Shown piece after piece: positions 7,930 to 15,802 of a stretch of DNA of 16,724 nt. The translations under genes and the position numbers were made by a program. This DNA comes from Bacteroidales bacterium (lineage in GTDB: Bacteria > Bacteroidota > Bacteroidia > Bacteroidales > Azobacteroidaceae): contig JAJBTS010000220.1 in NCBI GenBank assembly GCA_020860885.1, positions 1-16,724 on the forward strand, written 5' to 3'. The notes under the pieces were generated by a model. It did no database searches. It was not told the origin of the DNA and saw only the letters and a list, made by a program, of their open reading frames with translations. Numbering within the stretch: position 1 is the stretch's first letter; every line of letters begins with the position of its first letter.

Positions 7930-8991
7930 TTATGCTTCCTCTTTCGTTAAATCCAGTTTTTCATTATCTGAACCACGTTCAAAGTATTGTTTCTTTAATG
8001 GATTTCTATTTATGTATTTGTCAGTTTTCCTGTTTCTGTACAAATCAATCGCTAAATACAAAGCATTTCTGAAAGAATCCGGCGAGCACATATTTTTGCC
8101 GGCTTTATCGAAAGCAACTGTTTGATTGGGTGCAGTAAGAATATGAGGAAGATTTGCCGTATACTTTACCCCTTCTCCCGAAGTAAGCGTCTGGAAAGCA
8201 ATCATTCCCTGATCGTGGTAAAGCGCCAATACTCCGTCAAAACTCAGGTACTCTTCCGTACTAAAAAAAGTATCTGCCGAATAGGGTCCGAAACAGAATA
8301 TCCCGGTAGTGGAAACTTCTTTCATTGCCGGAATAATTATTTCATTTTCTTCTTTCCCCGGTTGGTCATTGATTCCTGCCTGAGGATTTAATGATAAAAC
8401 CGCAATACGGGGAGAAGTAATCATGAAATCATGTACCAATGCATAATGCAATGCTTTGATCTTTTTCACCAATACCTCCTGAGTGATCAGTGAGGAAACT
8501 TCAGACAGGGATACTTTATCCGTAGCAAGCCCTATCCTCAGACTATCATTGATCAGCATAGCAATACTTTGCGAGTCGTCGTCTTCTTCAAAGAGAAGTG
8601 AACTTACCGGATCCGTTATAGACGGAGCATTCAGAAGAACATCTATATGACCTTCCTTGAGATCCGCTAAAGCAGTAGAGAACGCTTTTTCGGAAGCTTT
8701 GATACCATCCGGAGTTTGTTTACCTAACTCCACAATAACTTCTTCTTCCATTACATTCACTATATTCAACCGGTTAGGACCTGCTTCCTGCGCCTCATTG
8801 ATATTATTCAGATTGTAAGAAGGTAATTCCAGGGCTTTCCTGTGATAAGCTAAGACTTTTGAAGATCCGTAAACAACAGGGATACAAAATTCATACAGCC
8901 GTTGATCTTCAAAGGCCTTAAGAATCAATTCGTACGCAATACCATTCGTATCACCCTGACTTATTCCTACTCTTAATAGTTTCTCACTCAT
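7930..8991 (-). CDS. PdxA-like protein lacking the catalytic and metal-binding residues
   Basis: Its 353 residues align from end to end with Bacteroidota PdxA (4-hydroxythreonine-4-phosphate dehydrogenase of vitamin B6 synthesis): GISQGDTNGIAYELI at the start, LSLNPQAG, GKEENEIIIPAMKE, LALYHDQG and the C-terminal NPLKKQYF. Most key positions are changed. The loop carrying the substrate-binding His-Thr (GHTE) is gone, with about 12 residues missing between Ala122 and Ile144. The metal histidine of TGHxP is Lys159, that of LNPHAG is Gln204, and the DHGT motif is Asn289-Gln290-Thr-Val. Only His259 of the three metal ligands remains. The frame is intact and the core well kept, so I read it as a pseudoenzyme or a protein with a new role, not debris. 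It opens the inositol operon, 6 bp before the nucleotidyltransferase gene, behind a good promoter. Automated annotation would probably call it pdxA. Confidence 0.85.
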   Translation of the reverse strand: MSEKLLRVGISQGDTNGIAYELILKAFEDQRLYEFCIPVVYGSSKVLAYHRKALELPSYNLNNINEAQEAGPNRLNIVNVMEEEVIVELGKQTPDGIKASEKAFSTALADLKEGHIDVLLNAPSITDPVSSLLFEEDDDSQSIAMLINDSLRIGLATDKVSLSEVSSLITQEVLVKKIKALHYALVHDFMITSPRIAVLSLNPQAGINDQPGKEENEIIIPAMKEVSTTGIFCFGPYSADTFFSTEEYLSFDGVLALYHDQGMIAFQTLTSGEGVKYTANLPHILTAPNQTVAFDKAGKNMCSPDSFRNALYLAIDLYRNRKTDKYINRNPLKKQYFERGSDNEKLDLTKEEA

Positions 8992-9028
8992 ATATTTGTT
9001 TTTATCTTATTCTTAATAAAAAACAGCA

Positions 9029-9059
9029 CAAAGATACAATTTCTTCAGTTATCAGCCAA
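9029..9059 (-). promoter_or_regulatory. Promoter of the PdxA-like/inositol operon
   Basis: On the minus strand, TATCTTTG (complement of 9029-9036) matches the Bacteroidota -7 element TAnnTTTG exactly. A GTTGG (9056-9060) stands 19 bp upstream, at the place of the -33 TTTG/TTG element. The predicted start of transcription is near 9022, about 30 nt before the ATG at 8991. The promoter abuts the heptamer array that begins at 9067, so repeat expansion could alter its upstream context. Confidence 0.65.
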
Positions 9060-9066
9060 CTCTTCT

Positions 9067-9164
9067 CAGTCACCAGTGAACAGTGAACAGTAAACAGTCA
9101 CCAGTTAGCAGTTAGCAGTCACCAGTTAGCAGTTAGCAGTTAGCAATAAACAGTAAGCAGGTAG
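9067..9164 (+). repeat. Heptanucleotide tandem array (CAGTnnn), 14 units
   Basis: Fourteen in-phase 7-bp units run from 9067 to 9164. They keep CAG at the front, nearly always CAGT, and vary the last three bases: CAC, GAA, AAA, TAG or AAG. Twelve units begin CAGT; the units at 9144 (CAATAAA) and 9158 (CAGGTAG) are degenerate. The form recalls the short tandemly repeated heptamers of cyanobacterial genomes. The array lies between rlmN and the PdxA-like operon, immediately upstream of that operon's promoter. Confidence 0.9.
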
Positions 9165-9232
9165 ATTAACAGTTTCCTTTAACCTATAAATAATTATTTA
9201 AGAAAAAGTTTATTAATTACAAATTATCATAG

Positions 9233-9274
9233 TTCACTGCTTACTGTTTACTGGTGACTGTTTACTGTTCACTG
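9233..9274 (-). repeat. Inverted heptamer array (six units) extending into rlmN
   Basis: Six units of the CAGTnnn heptamer lie here on the minus strand, in the order GAA, AAA, CAC, AAA, AAG, GAA. Bases 9250-9274 are the exact reverse complement of 9081-9105 in the first array, giving a 25-bp inverted repeat with a 144-bp spacer. The array supplies the last codons and the stop of rlmN. Confidence 0.9.
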
Positions 9275-10271
9275 TAGAAAGCATTCCGCACGCAGCCAGA
9301 ATATCTTCTCCCCGTGATGCCCGTATAGTACAAATAATTCCTTTGGAATTCAGGGATTTCTGAAACTGTTCCATAGCTTTAAGATCCGTAGCGGGTATAT
9401 CCATACCCGGTATCTGATGGTACCGGATCAGATTAACCCTACAGGGGATATTTCTTATTAGCTTAACCAATTCGGCAGCATGTTTTATGCTATCGTTTAG
9501 TCCGCCGAACAAAATATATTCAAAAGAAACTCTTCGTTGATGAGAAAAATCATATTCCCTGATCATTTCCAGAACCTGTTGTATAGGGTAAGCTTTCTCT
9601 ACAGGCATTAACGACATCCGTTCTTCATGAAAAGGAGAATGCAGGCTGACTGCCAGATGCACATTGCTTTCTTCCAGGAAACGCTTTAGAGAAGGAAGGA
9701 TTCCTATAGTAGATACCGTAATACGTTTGGGGCTCCATGCAAAACCATATTCCGATGTAAGTATTTCCAATGCCTTAAATAATTCGTTCACATTATCCAA
9801 AGGCTCTCCCATCCCCATAAAAACAAGATTTGTCAACTGCTCGGATTCCCGGACAGATAAAACCTGATTGATTATGTCTCCCGAGGTAAGCTGTCCGTTG
9901 AAACCCTGCTTTCCGGTCATACAGAAAACACAATTCATCTTACAACCGACCTGTGAAGATACGCATAGCGTAGCTCTTTCTTTATCCGGAATATATACAG
10001 ATTCTATATAATGGCCATTGCCGGTAGGGAAAAGATATTTTACAGTACCGTCTTTCGATTCCTGCTTTTGTTCATAAGAGATTCGCCCTACCCTGTACCT
10101 TTCTTTCAAAAGTGTCCGGTGCGCCAGAGAAACATTGGTCATTTCATCTATGGAGGATACCCTTTTTACGTACAACCAATTGGCGATTTGCCGGGCTGTA
10201 AACCGGGGCATTTTCCATTCGGCAACGATGCTTTCCAATTCTCCTAATGTCTTACCTAACAATGTTTCCAT
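9234..10271 (-). CDS. rlmN: 23S rRNA (adenine2503-C2)-methyltransferase RlmN
   Basis: This radical-SAM enzyme methylates C2 of A2503 in 23S rRNA and probably A37 of some tRNAs. The 345 residues carry the cluster motif CKMNCVFC (Cys110, Cys114, Cys117). The conserved Cys103 is in TLCVSSQ, and the methyl-carrying Cys328 is in AACGML near the end. GEPLDN and the SLHSP block also match the family. The catalytic part ends normally at MLST. Residues 333-345 (TVNSKQSPVNSKQ) are encoded by the heptamer array, and three heptamers make a seven-codon period, so the tail is repeat-derived and probably dispensable. The gene is 96 bp downstream of ppiD, with a long inverted repeat between them. Its own promoter is not evident. 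Confidence 0.95.
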   Translation of the reverse strand: METLLGKTLGELESIVAEWKMPRFTARQIANWLYVKRVSSIDEMTNVSLAHRTLLKERYRVGRISYEQKQESKDGTVKYLFPTGNGHYIESVYIPDKERATLCVSSQVGCKMNCVFCMTGKQGFNGQLTSGDIINQVLSVRESEQLTNLVFMGMGEPLDNVNELFKALEILTSEYGFAWSPKRITVSTIGILPSLKRFLEESNVHLAVSLHSPFHEERMSLMPVEKAYPIQQVLEMIREYDFSHQRRVSFEYILFGGLNDSIKHAAELVKLIRNIPCRVNLIRYHQIPGMDIPATDLKAMEQFQKSLNSKGIICTIRASRGEDILAACGMLSTVNSKQSPVNSKQ

Positions 10272-10286
10272 CCTATCCTATTGAAA

Positions 10287-10348
10287 TTACGGGCTTGATC
10301 TACAACCTCCTCGTCAGACGACTTCCCGATTGTTGACCAAGCCCGTAA
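10287..10348. repeat. Long inverted repeat between ppiD and rlmN
   Basis: The arms 10287-10305 and 10330-10348 pair at 17 of 19 positions; the outer 11 bp (TTACGGGCTTG) are perfect. The loop is 24 nt. In the minus-strand transcript it starts 19 nt after the ppiD stop and ends 15 nt before the rlmN ATG. No T-run follows on either strand, so it is not a standard intrinsic terminator. It may be an attenuator, an mRNA-stability or processing hairpin, or a dispersed palindrome. Confidence 0.7.
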
Positions 10349-10367
10349 AATAAGCTTTATAACTTAA

Positions 10368-12506
10368 TTAATAAAAACGATTGAAGTTATTTTCTATATC
10401 TGCGTTTTCTCTTAATATATCCGATGATTGCATAAACTGATATCTGCGGAAGGAGTTTCGCGCACGAACATTTTCCTTTTCAGCTTCTTCGTCATAAGGA
10501 TGATCGTTAACTTTTTTATCTTTTACATATACAGCGTATACCCGGTTTTTTCCGGCATAAGGACCTGAAACTTCACCCACCGGAGCCAGAGGAACTTTTG
10601 CATTCAGGATAGGCTCACTACCGATTCCTGAAATATTCACGGTTCCGAAAGATAAAAACTTAACTTCATTTACGGAAGAATTCATTGCCTCAGCATATTG
10701 ATCCAGTGTAGTTAAATTCTTCGCTTTCAAATCGGCAACCAGTTTTTCCGCTTTTTTCTCATTGATCAATTCTCTTTTAATGGCTTCCGATACAGAAGCC
10801 AACGAGCGGTAACCTTCCGGTAATTCTTCAGCTAGGGCAGCTACCACAAAATATTCGCCGTTCTGGCTCTCATAGATATCCGAAATAGATCCGGGTTTAT
10901 TATTGAAAGCCCATTGAATGGTCTGACGGGTGCTTTGGATACCACCCAGATTGATTTGATTTTTTGTTACTTCAACATCCGTTCTTACATTGTAGCCTGC
11001 TTCTGCAGCATTCTCTTTCATTGCAGATACGGAGTGATTGGCAGCCATAAACTGACTTAGATCGTTGTAAAGTTGAGTTTTTGTTTCCTGACTCGGATTT
11101 ACACTTACCTGGATATCTGCAACCTTATATTTTTTTACGGGAGCTGTTTTTTCTGTTACCTGAACCAGGAATTTACCACCCATAGTTGTTTCTGCAATAA
11201 AGGGCTCGTTCAGCCGGGCATCAAAAAGCTGGTCTTTGAATCTACCATCCGTTTCACTGGCGAGCTCTCTTTCAGAAACCCAGCCTATCTCTCCGTTCGA
11301 CTGACCGCCTGTTGCGGAAATAGCCACTTCTGCAAAAGAGGATGATTTAATTGCCTGAGTCAAACTATCTGTTAATGCAGTAAGGGCTGACTCGTCGGTA
11401 GTCATAGGCAACGGCAATAAATGAACGTTTATCGAATCCGGAGCTGTTTTTTCTCCTTCCAGTTTGTATAGATGATAAGCTCCGTCGATCAATACAGGAC
11501 CTTCCACAGATCCGACCGGATTGTGTCCTACGAAATTTTGTAAGTTCTGATTCAGGGATGCAAAAGAAGAATAGGCATCTACATAAGGTACATCCGAATT
11601 CATCTGAACAATATCAGCAACATTTTCGGAGGATTCAAAAGCCGATTTTACTTCACTCAGTTTATTTTGAATGTTTTCAAAATCTTTTTGCGAAGGAGTT
11701 ATATTTACAGCAATATAATTTATAAGCCTTGCTTCTTCTTGTTTGTATTGTGTTTTAGTTTCGTTGTATCTTTTCTGAACATCCGCATCGGTAACATTCA
11801 CTTCGCTATCCGGAAGGATGCTGTAAGGCTGGGAAACATAATCGAAATCGACATTTATCTTATTTTCTTCATATGTGGCTTTTGCTTCCAATGTATTTGC
11901 AAGGATAGCAGAAGAAATCAACGTACCGAATTTCATTCTCAATTGATTTTTCAGAATAGCATCTTCAGCTATCAACCAGTCGCGTTTCATTTGTCTTAAA
12001 CCGGCATGCATTTCTTCGGGATACATATCATAATCTTCCGATTCGGACATCTGCAGATATTCAAGCAGAATATTCCTGTCGAAGCGTCCGGTCTGAGGAT
12101 TTTGGAAAGCAGGCATTTGTTGGATCATAGGTGAAATATTATTCCCCATCACCATATCATAAAACTCTTCGTTGCTCACCACGATTCCTAACTTTTCAGC
12201 TTCCTCGGTATACAAAATATCATCAATCATGCTGTTAAAAACATCTTGCCTTACCTGTTGAGATTCATCATCCGTTAAAGTTCTTCCGGTATTCATCTTA
12301 ATACCGTTCAAACGTTCTTCCACTTTAACCTGAAAATCCTGGAAGTGAACTCCCTCTCCGTTAACCACCAAAATATTCTCTTTCTTCTGTTGAAAAAAAG
12401 TCGATCCTGAGCGAAGGAAATCTCCGATAATAAATGCGAGTAAAGCAAACCCGACTACTGCGACCAATAGTCCTGCCTTATTCCTGATTTTTTCTAACAT
12501 TGCCAT
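10368..12506 (-). CDS. ppiD: PpiD/SurA-like membrane-anchored peptidylprolyl isomerase
   Basis: This is a 712-residue periplasmic folding factor held in the inner membrane by one N-terminal helix (about residues 12-30, with basic residues just before it). The region after the anchor (about 45-190) is a SurA-N-type chaperone domain. The middle (about 350-460) resembles a parvulin domain, with GEIGWVSERELA and a hydrophobic close, but the usual HIL entry motif is replaced by HLLPLP. Catalysis may therefore be weak and the role mainly chaperone. A second, more diverged repeat may lie near 500-650. By family knowledge it helps outer-membrane and secreted proteins fold. ATGs at residues 1 and 3 are equivalent. 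It is last in the coaX-OMP-lptC-CNNM-ppiD series, 91 bp after the CNNM gene, so it may have its own promoter. Confidence 0.88.
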   Translation of the reverse strand: MAMLEKIRNKAGLLVAVVGFALLAFIIGDFLRSGSTFFQQKKENILVVNGEGVHFQDFQVKVEERLNGIKMNTGRTLTDDESQQVRQDVFNSMIDDILYTEEAEKLGIVVSNEEFYDMVMGNNISPMIQQMPAFQNPQTGRFDRNILLEYLQMSESEDYDMYPEEMHAGLRQMKRDWLIAEDAILKNQLRMKFGTLISSAILANTLEAKATYEENKINVDFDYVSQPYSILPDSEVNVTDADVQKRYNETKTQYKQEEARLINYIAVNITPSQKDFENIQNKLSEVKSAFESSENVADIVQMNSDVPYVDAYSSFASLNQNLQNFVGHNPVGSVEGPVLIDGAYHLYKLEGEKTAPDSINVHLLPLPMTTDESALTALTDSLTQAIKSSSFAEVAISATGGQSNGEIGWVSERELASETDGRFKDQLFDARLNEPFIAETTMGGKFLVQVTEKTAPVKKYKVADIQVSVNPSQETKTQLYNDLSQFMAANHSVSAMKENAAEAGYNVRTDVEVTKNQINLGGIQSTRQTIQWAFNNKPGSISDIYESQNGEYFVVAALAEELPEGYRSLASVSEAIKRELINEKKAEKLVADLKAKNLTTLDQYAEAMNSSVNEVKFLSFGTVNISGIGSEPILNAKVPLAPVGEVSGPYAGKNRVYAVYVKDKKVNDHPYDEEAEKENVRARNSFRRYQFMQSSDILRENADIENNFNRFY

Positions 12507-12549
12507 GATTCTGTATCTGGTTTTTTAGTTTATGTTATGAAATTGCGCA

Positions 12550-12557
12550 CGAAGATA
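12550..12557 (-). promoter_or_regulatory. Possible -7 element upstream of ppiD
   Basis: TATCTTCG on the minus strand differs by one base from TAnnTTTG and stands about 43 bp before the ppiD ATG, within the only sizeable gap of this gene series. A similar ATCTTCG precedes it directly. No good -33 element is seen, so this is weak. Confidence 0.3.
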
Positions 12558-12597
12558 CGAAGATTTACCTTATTTCTCATAATTATTTTAAATAAAT

Positions 12598-13815
12598 TTA
12601 ATCATTTAAGCGTTTAAGCTTAACAAGTTCTATCTTCGTGTGAGTTACTTTCAATATTGTTATTTCAAAAGAGTCTATCCGAATGGTCTCATTTACTTTG
12701 GGAAAATCCTGGAAAGAATGTAAAATATACCCTGCAATCGTCATATAATCGTCCGATTCCGGTATATCCAGATCAAACTCTTCATTGATGCGGTCAATTT
12801 CCAGCCTTCCCGAAAAAACGAATTCATTTTCACCGATCTGGCGGGAAAGCAAAAGTTGCGTATCGTGCTCATCCTCTATTTCCCCGAAAATTTCTTCTAC
12901 AAGATCTTCCAGCGTAATTACTCCGGCTGTTCCTCCGTATTCGTCCACAACAACTGCAATACTTTTCTTTTCGGCCAGCATATTTTCCATTAACTTACTG
13001 GCAGCCATATTTTCCGGGACAAAAGGCAACGTATAAATAGACTGAGTCCAGTCGACCGGTTTCGAAAACAATTCGGAAGAATGGATGTATCCGATAACAT
13101 TATCTATATCCTCCTGATAAACAAGTATCTTAGACAAGCCTGTTTTTACGAACAAATCGATCAGCTCCTGAATAGATGTACTTTTTTCCACCGCAACTAT
13201 TTCCGTACGGGGCACCACACAATCTTTTATCTTTACATTGGAAAACTCCATGGCATTCTGAAACAACCGTACTTCTTTCTCCAGTTCGGTATCTTCCGGG
13301 GCTTCATCTATCGTTTTCTGGATAAACTGATCCAAATCGTCCCGGCCGAAAGTAACTGAATCCGACAAAGACGATTTTACTCCGAACAGCCGTAAAAAGA
13401 AACAGCCAATGGCAGTGATAAGCTTGGAAAACGGATAAAAAAGTATATAAAAAATATAGAGAGGAAAAGCCGCTATAGATAAAAATATCTTCGGACGGAT
13501 GATTGCCAGGGTTTGAGGAAGAAATTCCCCGAAAAACAAAAGTACTACGGCAGATATAAGAATAGTTAATACAAGAATTAGAACAGAACTGCCGATATAC
13601 ACCTCCAACAGCGGAGACAGTAAACCCATTGCAAAAAAGGCATACGTCACCAACGAGAGAATTTTCCCTATCTGAATCGTAGAAATATATTGGCTGGGAT
13701 GCTGGTAAAATAAGTTAAGCACACGGGCTGTGAGGTCCTGCTTCTGTTTTTCCAATTCAAAGAGAAGCTTATTGGAAGAAAGAAAAGCCGCTTTTGCTGC
13801 TGCAAAAAAAAGCAT
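12598..13815 (-). CDS. CNNM/HlyC-CorC family CBS-domain membrane protein, 5' end displaced by a frameshift
   Basis: The 405-residue open frame encodes a DUF21 membrane region (helices to about residue 145), a CBS pair (VPRTEIVAVE near 203 through VVDEYGGTAGVITLEDLVEE near 300) and a C-terminal CorC/HlyC domain. The family exports or senses divalent cations such as Mg2+. As written, the frame starts at an ATG at 13815, inside the first membrane helix, and a TAG (13828-13830) closes it upstream. A better start, ATG at 13858, overlaps the lptC stop by 8 nt and encodes MSEVWIGIGIALFFYAFF, the missing half of the helix, but one frame away. Removing one T from the T8 run at 13804-13811 joins the two. 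The function call is sound; the exact N-terminus depends on that run. Confidence 0.88.
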   Translation of the reverse strand: MLFFAAAKAAFLSSNKLLFELEKQKQDLTARVLNLFYQHPSQYISTIQIGKILSLVTYAFFAMGLLSPLLEVYIGSSVLILVLTILISAVVLLFFGEFLPQTLAIIRPKIFLSIAAFPLYIFYILFYPFSKLITAIGCFFLRLFGVKSSLSDSVTFGRDDLDQFIQKTIDEAPEDTELEKEVRLFQNAMEFSNVKIKDCVVPRTEIVAVEKSTSIQELIDLFVKTGLSKILVYQEDIDNVIGYIHSSELFSKPVDWTQSIYTLPFVPENMAASKLMENMLAEKKSIAVVVDEYGGTAGVITLEDLVEEIFGEIEDEHDTQLLLSRQIGENEFVFSGRLEIDRINEEFDLDIPESDDYMTIAGYILHSFQDFPKVNETIRIDSFEITILKVTHTKIELVKLKRLND

Positions 13816-13858
13816 AAAAGAAAAGAGCTATCCCTATACCTATCCAAACCTCACTCAT
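13804..13858 (-). other. Probable true 5' end of the CNNM gene with a T8 frameshift
   Basis: Starting at the ATG at 13858, 18 codons read as a normal family N-terminus up to the eight T (minus strand) at 13804-13811. Frame one then leads to a stop after 29 codons, and the main frame continues the family sequence with AAAKAAFLSSNK. Seven T would give one intact gene of about 419 residues. This is a sequencing or assembly error, a real frameshift, or a slippage or phase-variation site. Confidence 0.8.
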
Positions 13859-14558
13859 CTTCAGTCGTTTGTATTTCAGGATCTTCTCCGGTTACTTGCT
13901 CCTCATTCACAGAAGGCAGAGAAGCCCTGTTGTTTATGCTGTCGGTTGCAACAGAATCATTGCCGACGATTGTAGTATCGTTCGGACTGCTTTCATACCC
14001 TTCAAAGACCCCTCCGGTCTGATAAAAAACATAATCGTTCATCTGTATATCCGAGTGCATTCCTACCCCCGTTACGATCCGGCCTTCCGGCGTGGTAACC
14101 TTAACAAATTTATCCGTATAGATAGCATACGAAGGGGAAACGGGCTTACCGTCCCAGAAAAGTTCGGAAGTCTCAAAGATCAGTCCTTGCAGGTTGCGGA
14201 TATAAACATTCCCAATCACGCGCCACAACGAACGGGTTACATAATGGTAAGCCGTATCTGCCTTCAAGCTTCCTTCAATATTAAAAAGGCTGTCGAATTG
14301 TTCTATATAAATTCCTTCCGGGAAATACCAGTAAGAAGCCGAATCCGATTGAAAGATATCCCACACTTTTGTATTCAGGCGGATACGGGTGATTCCCGAA
14401 TCGGATATCAGGGAAGTTATGTTTTCGGTATGTACCATGGGCATCTCTTCTGCATCCACAGTTACAGTAGATATCCCGCTTTTCTTCTTACCGCAGGATA
14501 CCATCAGCACACAAGCTAAAAGGATGATTATTACTGAAGTTTTCGTTTGAAGAACCAC
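13851..14558 (-). CDS. lptC: LPS export periplasmic protein LptC
   Basis: This 235-residue protein is a predicted lipoprotein: a hydrophobic stretch IIILLACVLMVSC puts the lipidated Cys at about 22, followed by GKKK. The body is a LptC-type beta-jellyroll (GITRIRLNTKVWDIF, YYFPEGIYIEQF-like, the repeated NVYIRNLQGLIFETSELFW, and GVGMHSD). In the Lpt bridge LptC takes LPS from LptBFG in the inner membrane and passes it to the periplasmic LptA-type bridge. The end, from about residue 195 on, is a low-complexity Asp/Thr/Glu-rich tail. The start overlaps the OMP gene by 28 nt and the stop overlaps the probable true start of the CNNM gene by 8 nt (ATGAGTGA), so the genes are probably translationally coupled. 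This gene order around lptC is common in Bacteroidales, as I recall. Confidence 0.88.
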   Translation of the reverse strand: MVLQTKTSVIIILLACVLMVSCGKKKSGISTVTVDAEEMPMVHTENITSLISDSGITRIRLNTKVWDIFQSDSASYWYFPEGIYIEQFDSLFNIEGSLKADTAYHYVTRSLWRVIGNVYIRNLQGLIFETSELFWDGKPVSPSYAIYTDKFVKVTTPEGRIVTGVGMHSDIQMNDYVFYQTGGVFEGYESSPNDTTIVGNDSVATDSINNRASLPSVNEEQVTGEDPEIQTTEDE

Positions 14559-15802
14559 AATTCGTTAAATGTGTAACTAAGTGTAAACCTAAAATATTTC
14601 TCGTCCACCATAACCGCATTCGGCCGTTTCTCCGGACTTACAATATTGTATTCAAATGCCATATTGATAAAAGAACGGCGATCGACCATCGGAATACCGA
14701 ATCCTACGGTAAAACCGTAATCTTTATAACCGTAACCACCTACCTGAACATAGGAATTGGTGTAATAACCTCCCGCCCGGTATCTCATCTTACGGAAAAC
14801 ATTGCTCGCCATATGATCCGGGATATATTCGATACCCACATTGATCTTCATCCTGTTTTTCAGGGAATCCGTAACATTGAAATATTTGGCGTCTTCCCAA
14901 CGTTGGTATTGGAAATCGGCTCCGGCAGTAAATTTATTTAGTTTGCTGTAACTAATTCCGACAGCGTAAGTTTCCGGCATGTGAAAAACCGAATCTTTGG
15001 TAGAATGGAAAACCGGATTGCCGGTAATTTCGCTTCCGGAATAAGCCACTTCTCCGTATGCATATTTCGTAGGAATGCGGGTTTTTGGAGTATATACCGC
15101 TCCCACAACCACTTCGTTTCTGTTTCCTAACGGAATACGGTACTGCGCGCCAATCTCATAAACCAATCCGGACGACCGCAAACTATCGTTCCATGCGATT
15201 GTATGACTGGTAGAAGTCGGTAAAGTATACCTGCTTTTAGTAATATCTCCAAACAAATAACCGACATTTACTCCTAAAGAAAGCCGGTCGAAGAAATTAT
15301 AGGAAAGGGTGGCATATACTTTATTCAGTCCTCCTTTTCCGGATGCAGTAACGGGATAACTCACATCGTCGTTACCCGCCTGATCCTGCCAGGTTCTGAA
15401 ATTATATCCTACGTACGATACCGGAGCTAAACCAACCCCCATGCCTAATTTTTTTGCCAGGGGAAATTGCATAGCCAGATACTCCAGTCCTGCGGTATAG
15501 TCCCTTGCGCTCTTATCTCCTTCGTTCAGCCATCCGATTTGCGCTTTCACACCGAAATCGATCATGAACGTCATAGAGTCGACAGCAGAAAAAGACGCAG
15601 GATTCAACGGATTAATCATCTCCGATTTTCTCAATCCGTAACCTATTCCTCCCATTGCCCGTTGAGATCCGAAACTCGGATCGGCCAGTTGTCCGTACCC
15701 ATATTGCGTATAAGGAGAGAGTGTGTTGATATTTTGTGAGTACAAAGCGACCGGCAGTGCAACCAGTAAAAATAAAAAGGATGCTAATTTAGTTTTAACC
15801 AT
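14531..15802 (-). CDS. Outer-membrane beta-barrel protein, function unknown
   Basis: This is a 423-residue exported protein with a signal peptide (KTKLASFLFLLVALPVALYS, cleavage near SQ22). It begins with NTLSPYTQYGYGQLADPSFG and an AMGGIGYG block. The rest is amphipathic beta-strands ending in FRFTLSYTFNELWFFKRKLQ, consistent with a barrel and loosely like FadL/PorV-type outer-membrane proteins. No substrate can be assigned. It overlaps coaX by 8 nt and lptC by 28 nt, so it is co-expressed with the LPS exporter component. It may be an envelope-assembly factor or a general barrel; the position next to lptC is the only hint. It is a conserved Bacteroidales hypothetical by synteny from memory, not a search. 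Confidence 0.75.
   Translation of the reverse strand: MVKTKLASFLFLLVALPVALYSQNINTLSPYTQYGYGQLADPSFGSQRAMGGIGYGLRKSEMINPLNPASFSAVDSMTFMIDFGVKAQIGWLNEGDKSARDYTAGLEYLAMQFPLAKKLGMGVGLAPVSYVGYNFRTWQDQAGNDDVSYPVTASGKGGLNKVYATLSYNFFDRLSLGVNVGYLFGDITKSRYTLPTSTSHTIAWNDSLRSSGLVYEIGAQYRIPLGNRNEVVVGAVYTPKTRIPTKYAYGEVAYSGSEITGNPVFHSTKDSVFHMPETYAVGISYSKLNKFTAGADFQYQRWEDAKYFNVTDSLKNRMKINVGIEYIPDHMASNVFRKMRYRAGGYYTNSYVQVGGYGYKDYGFTVGFGIPMVDRRSFINMAFEYNIVSPEKRPNAVMVDEKYFRFTLSYTFNELWFFKRKLQ

Noticed and set aside
7673..8125. 150-codon plus-strand frame over the nucleotidyltransferase and PdxA-like genes
   Set aside because: Composition and position fit a shadow of two minus-strand genes with clear family motifs.
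7930..8991. Annotating this gene as an active pdxA
   Set aside because: Two of three metal ligands, the DHGT motif and the substrate loop are missing.
9067..9164. CRISPR array
   Set aside because: Units are only 7 bp with no spacers of constant length and no cas genes; it is a simple heptamer tandem repeat.
13869..14519. 216-codon open frame antisense to lptC
   Set aside because: It is the mirror of a well-supported gene, has no recognisable domain, and no promoter was seen for it.
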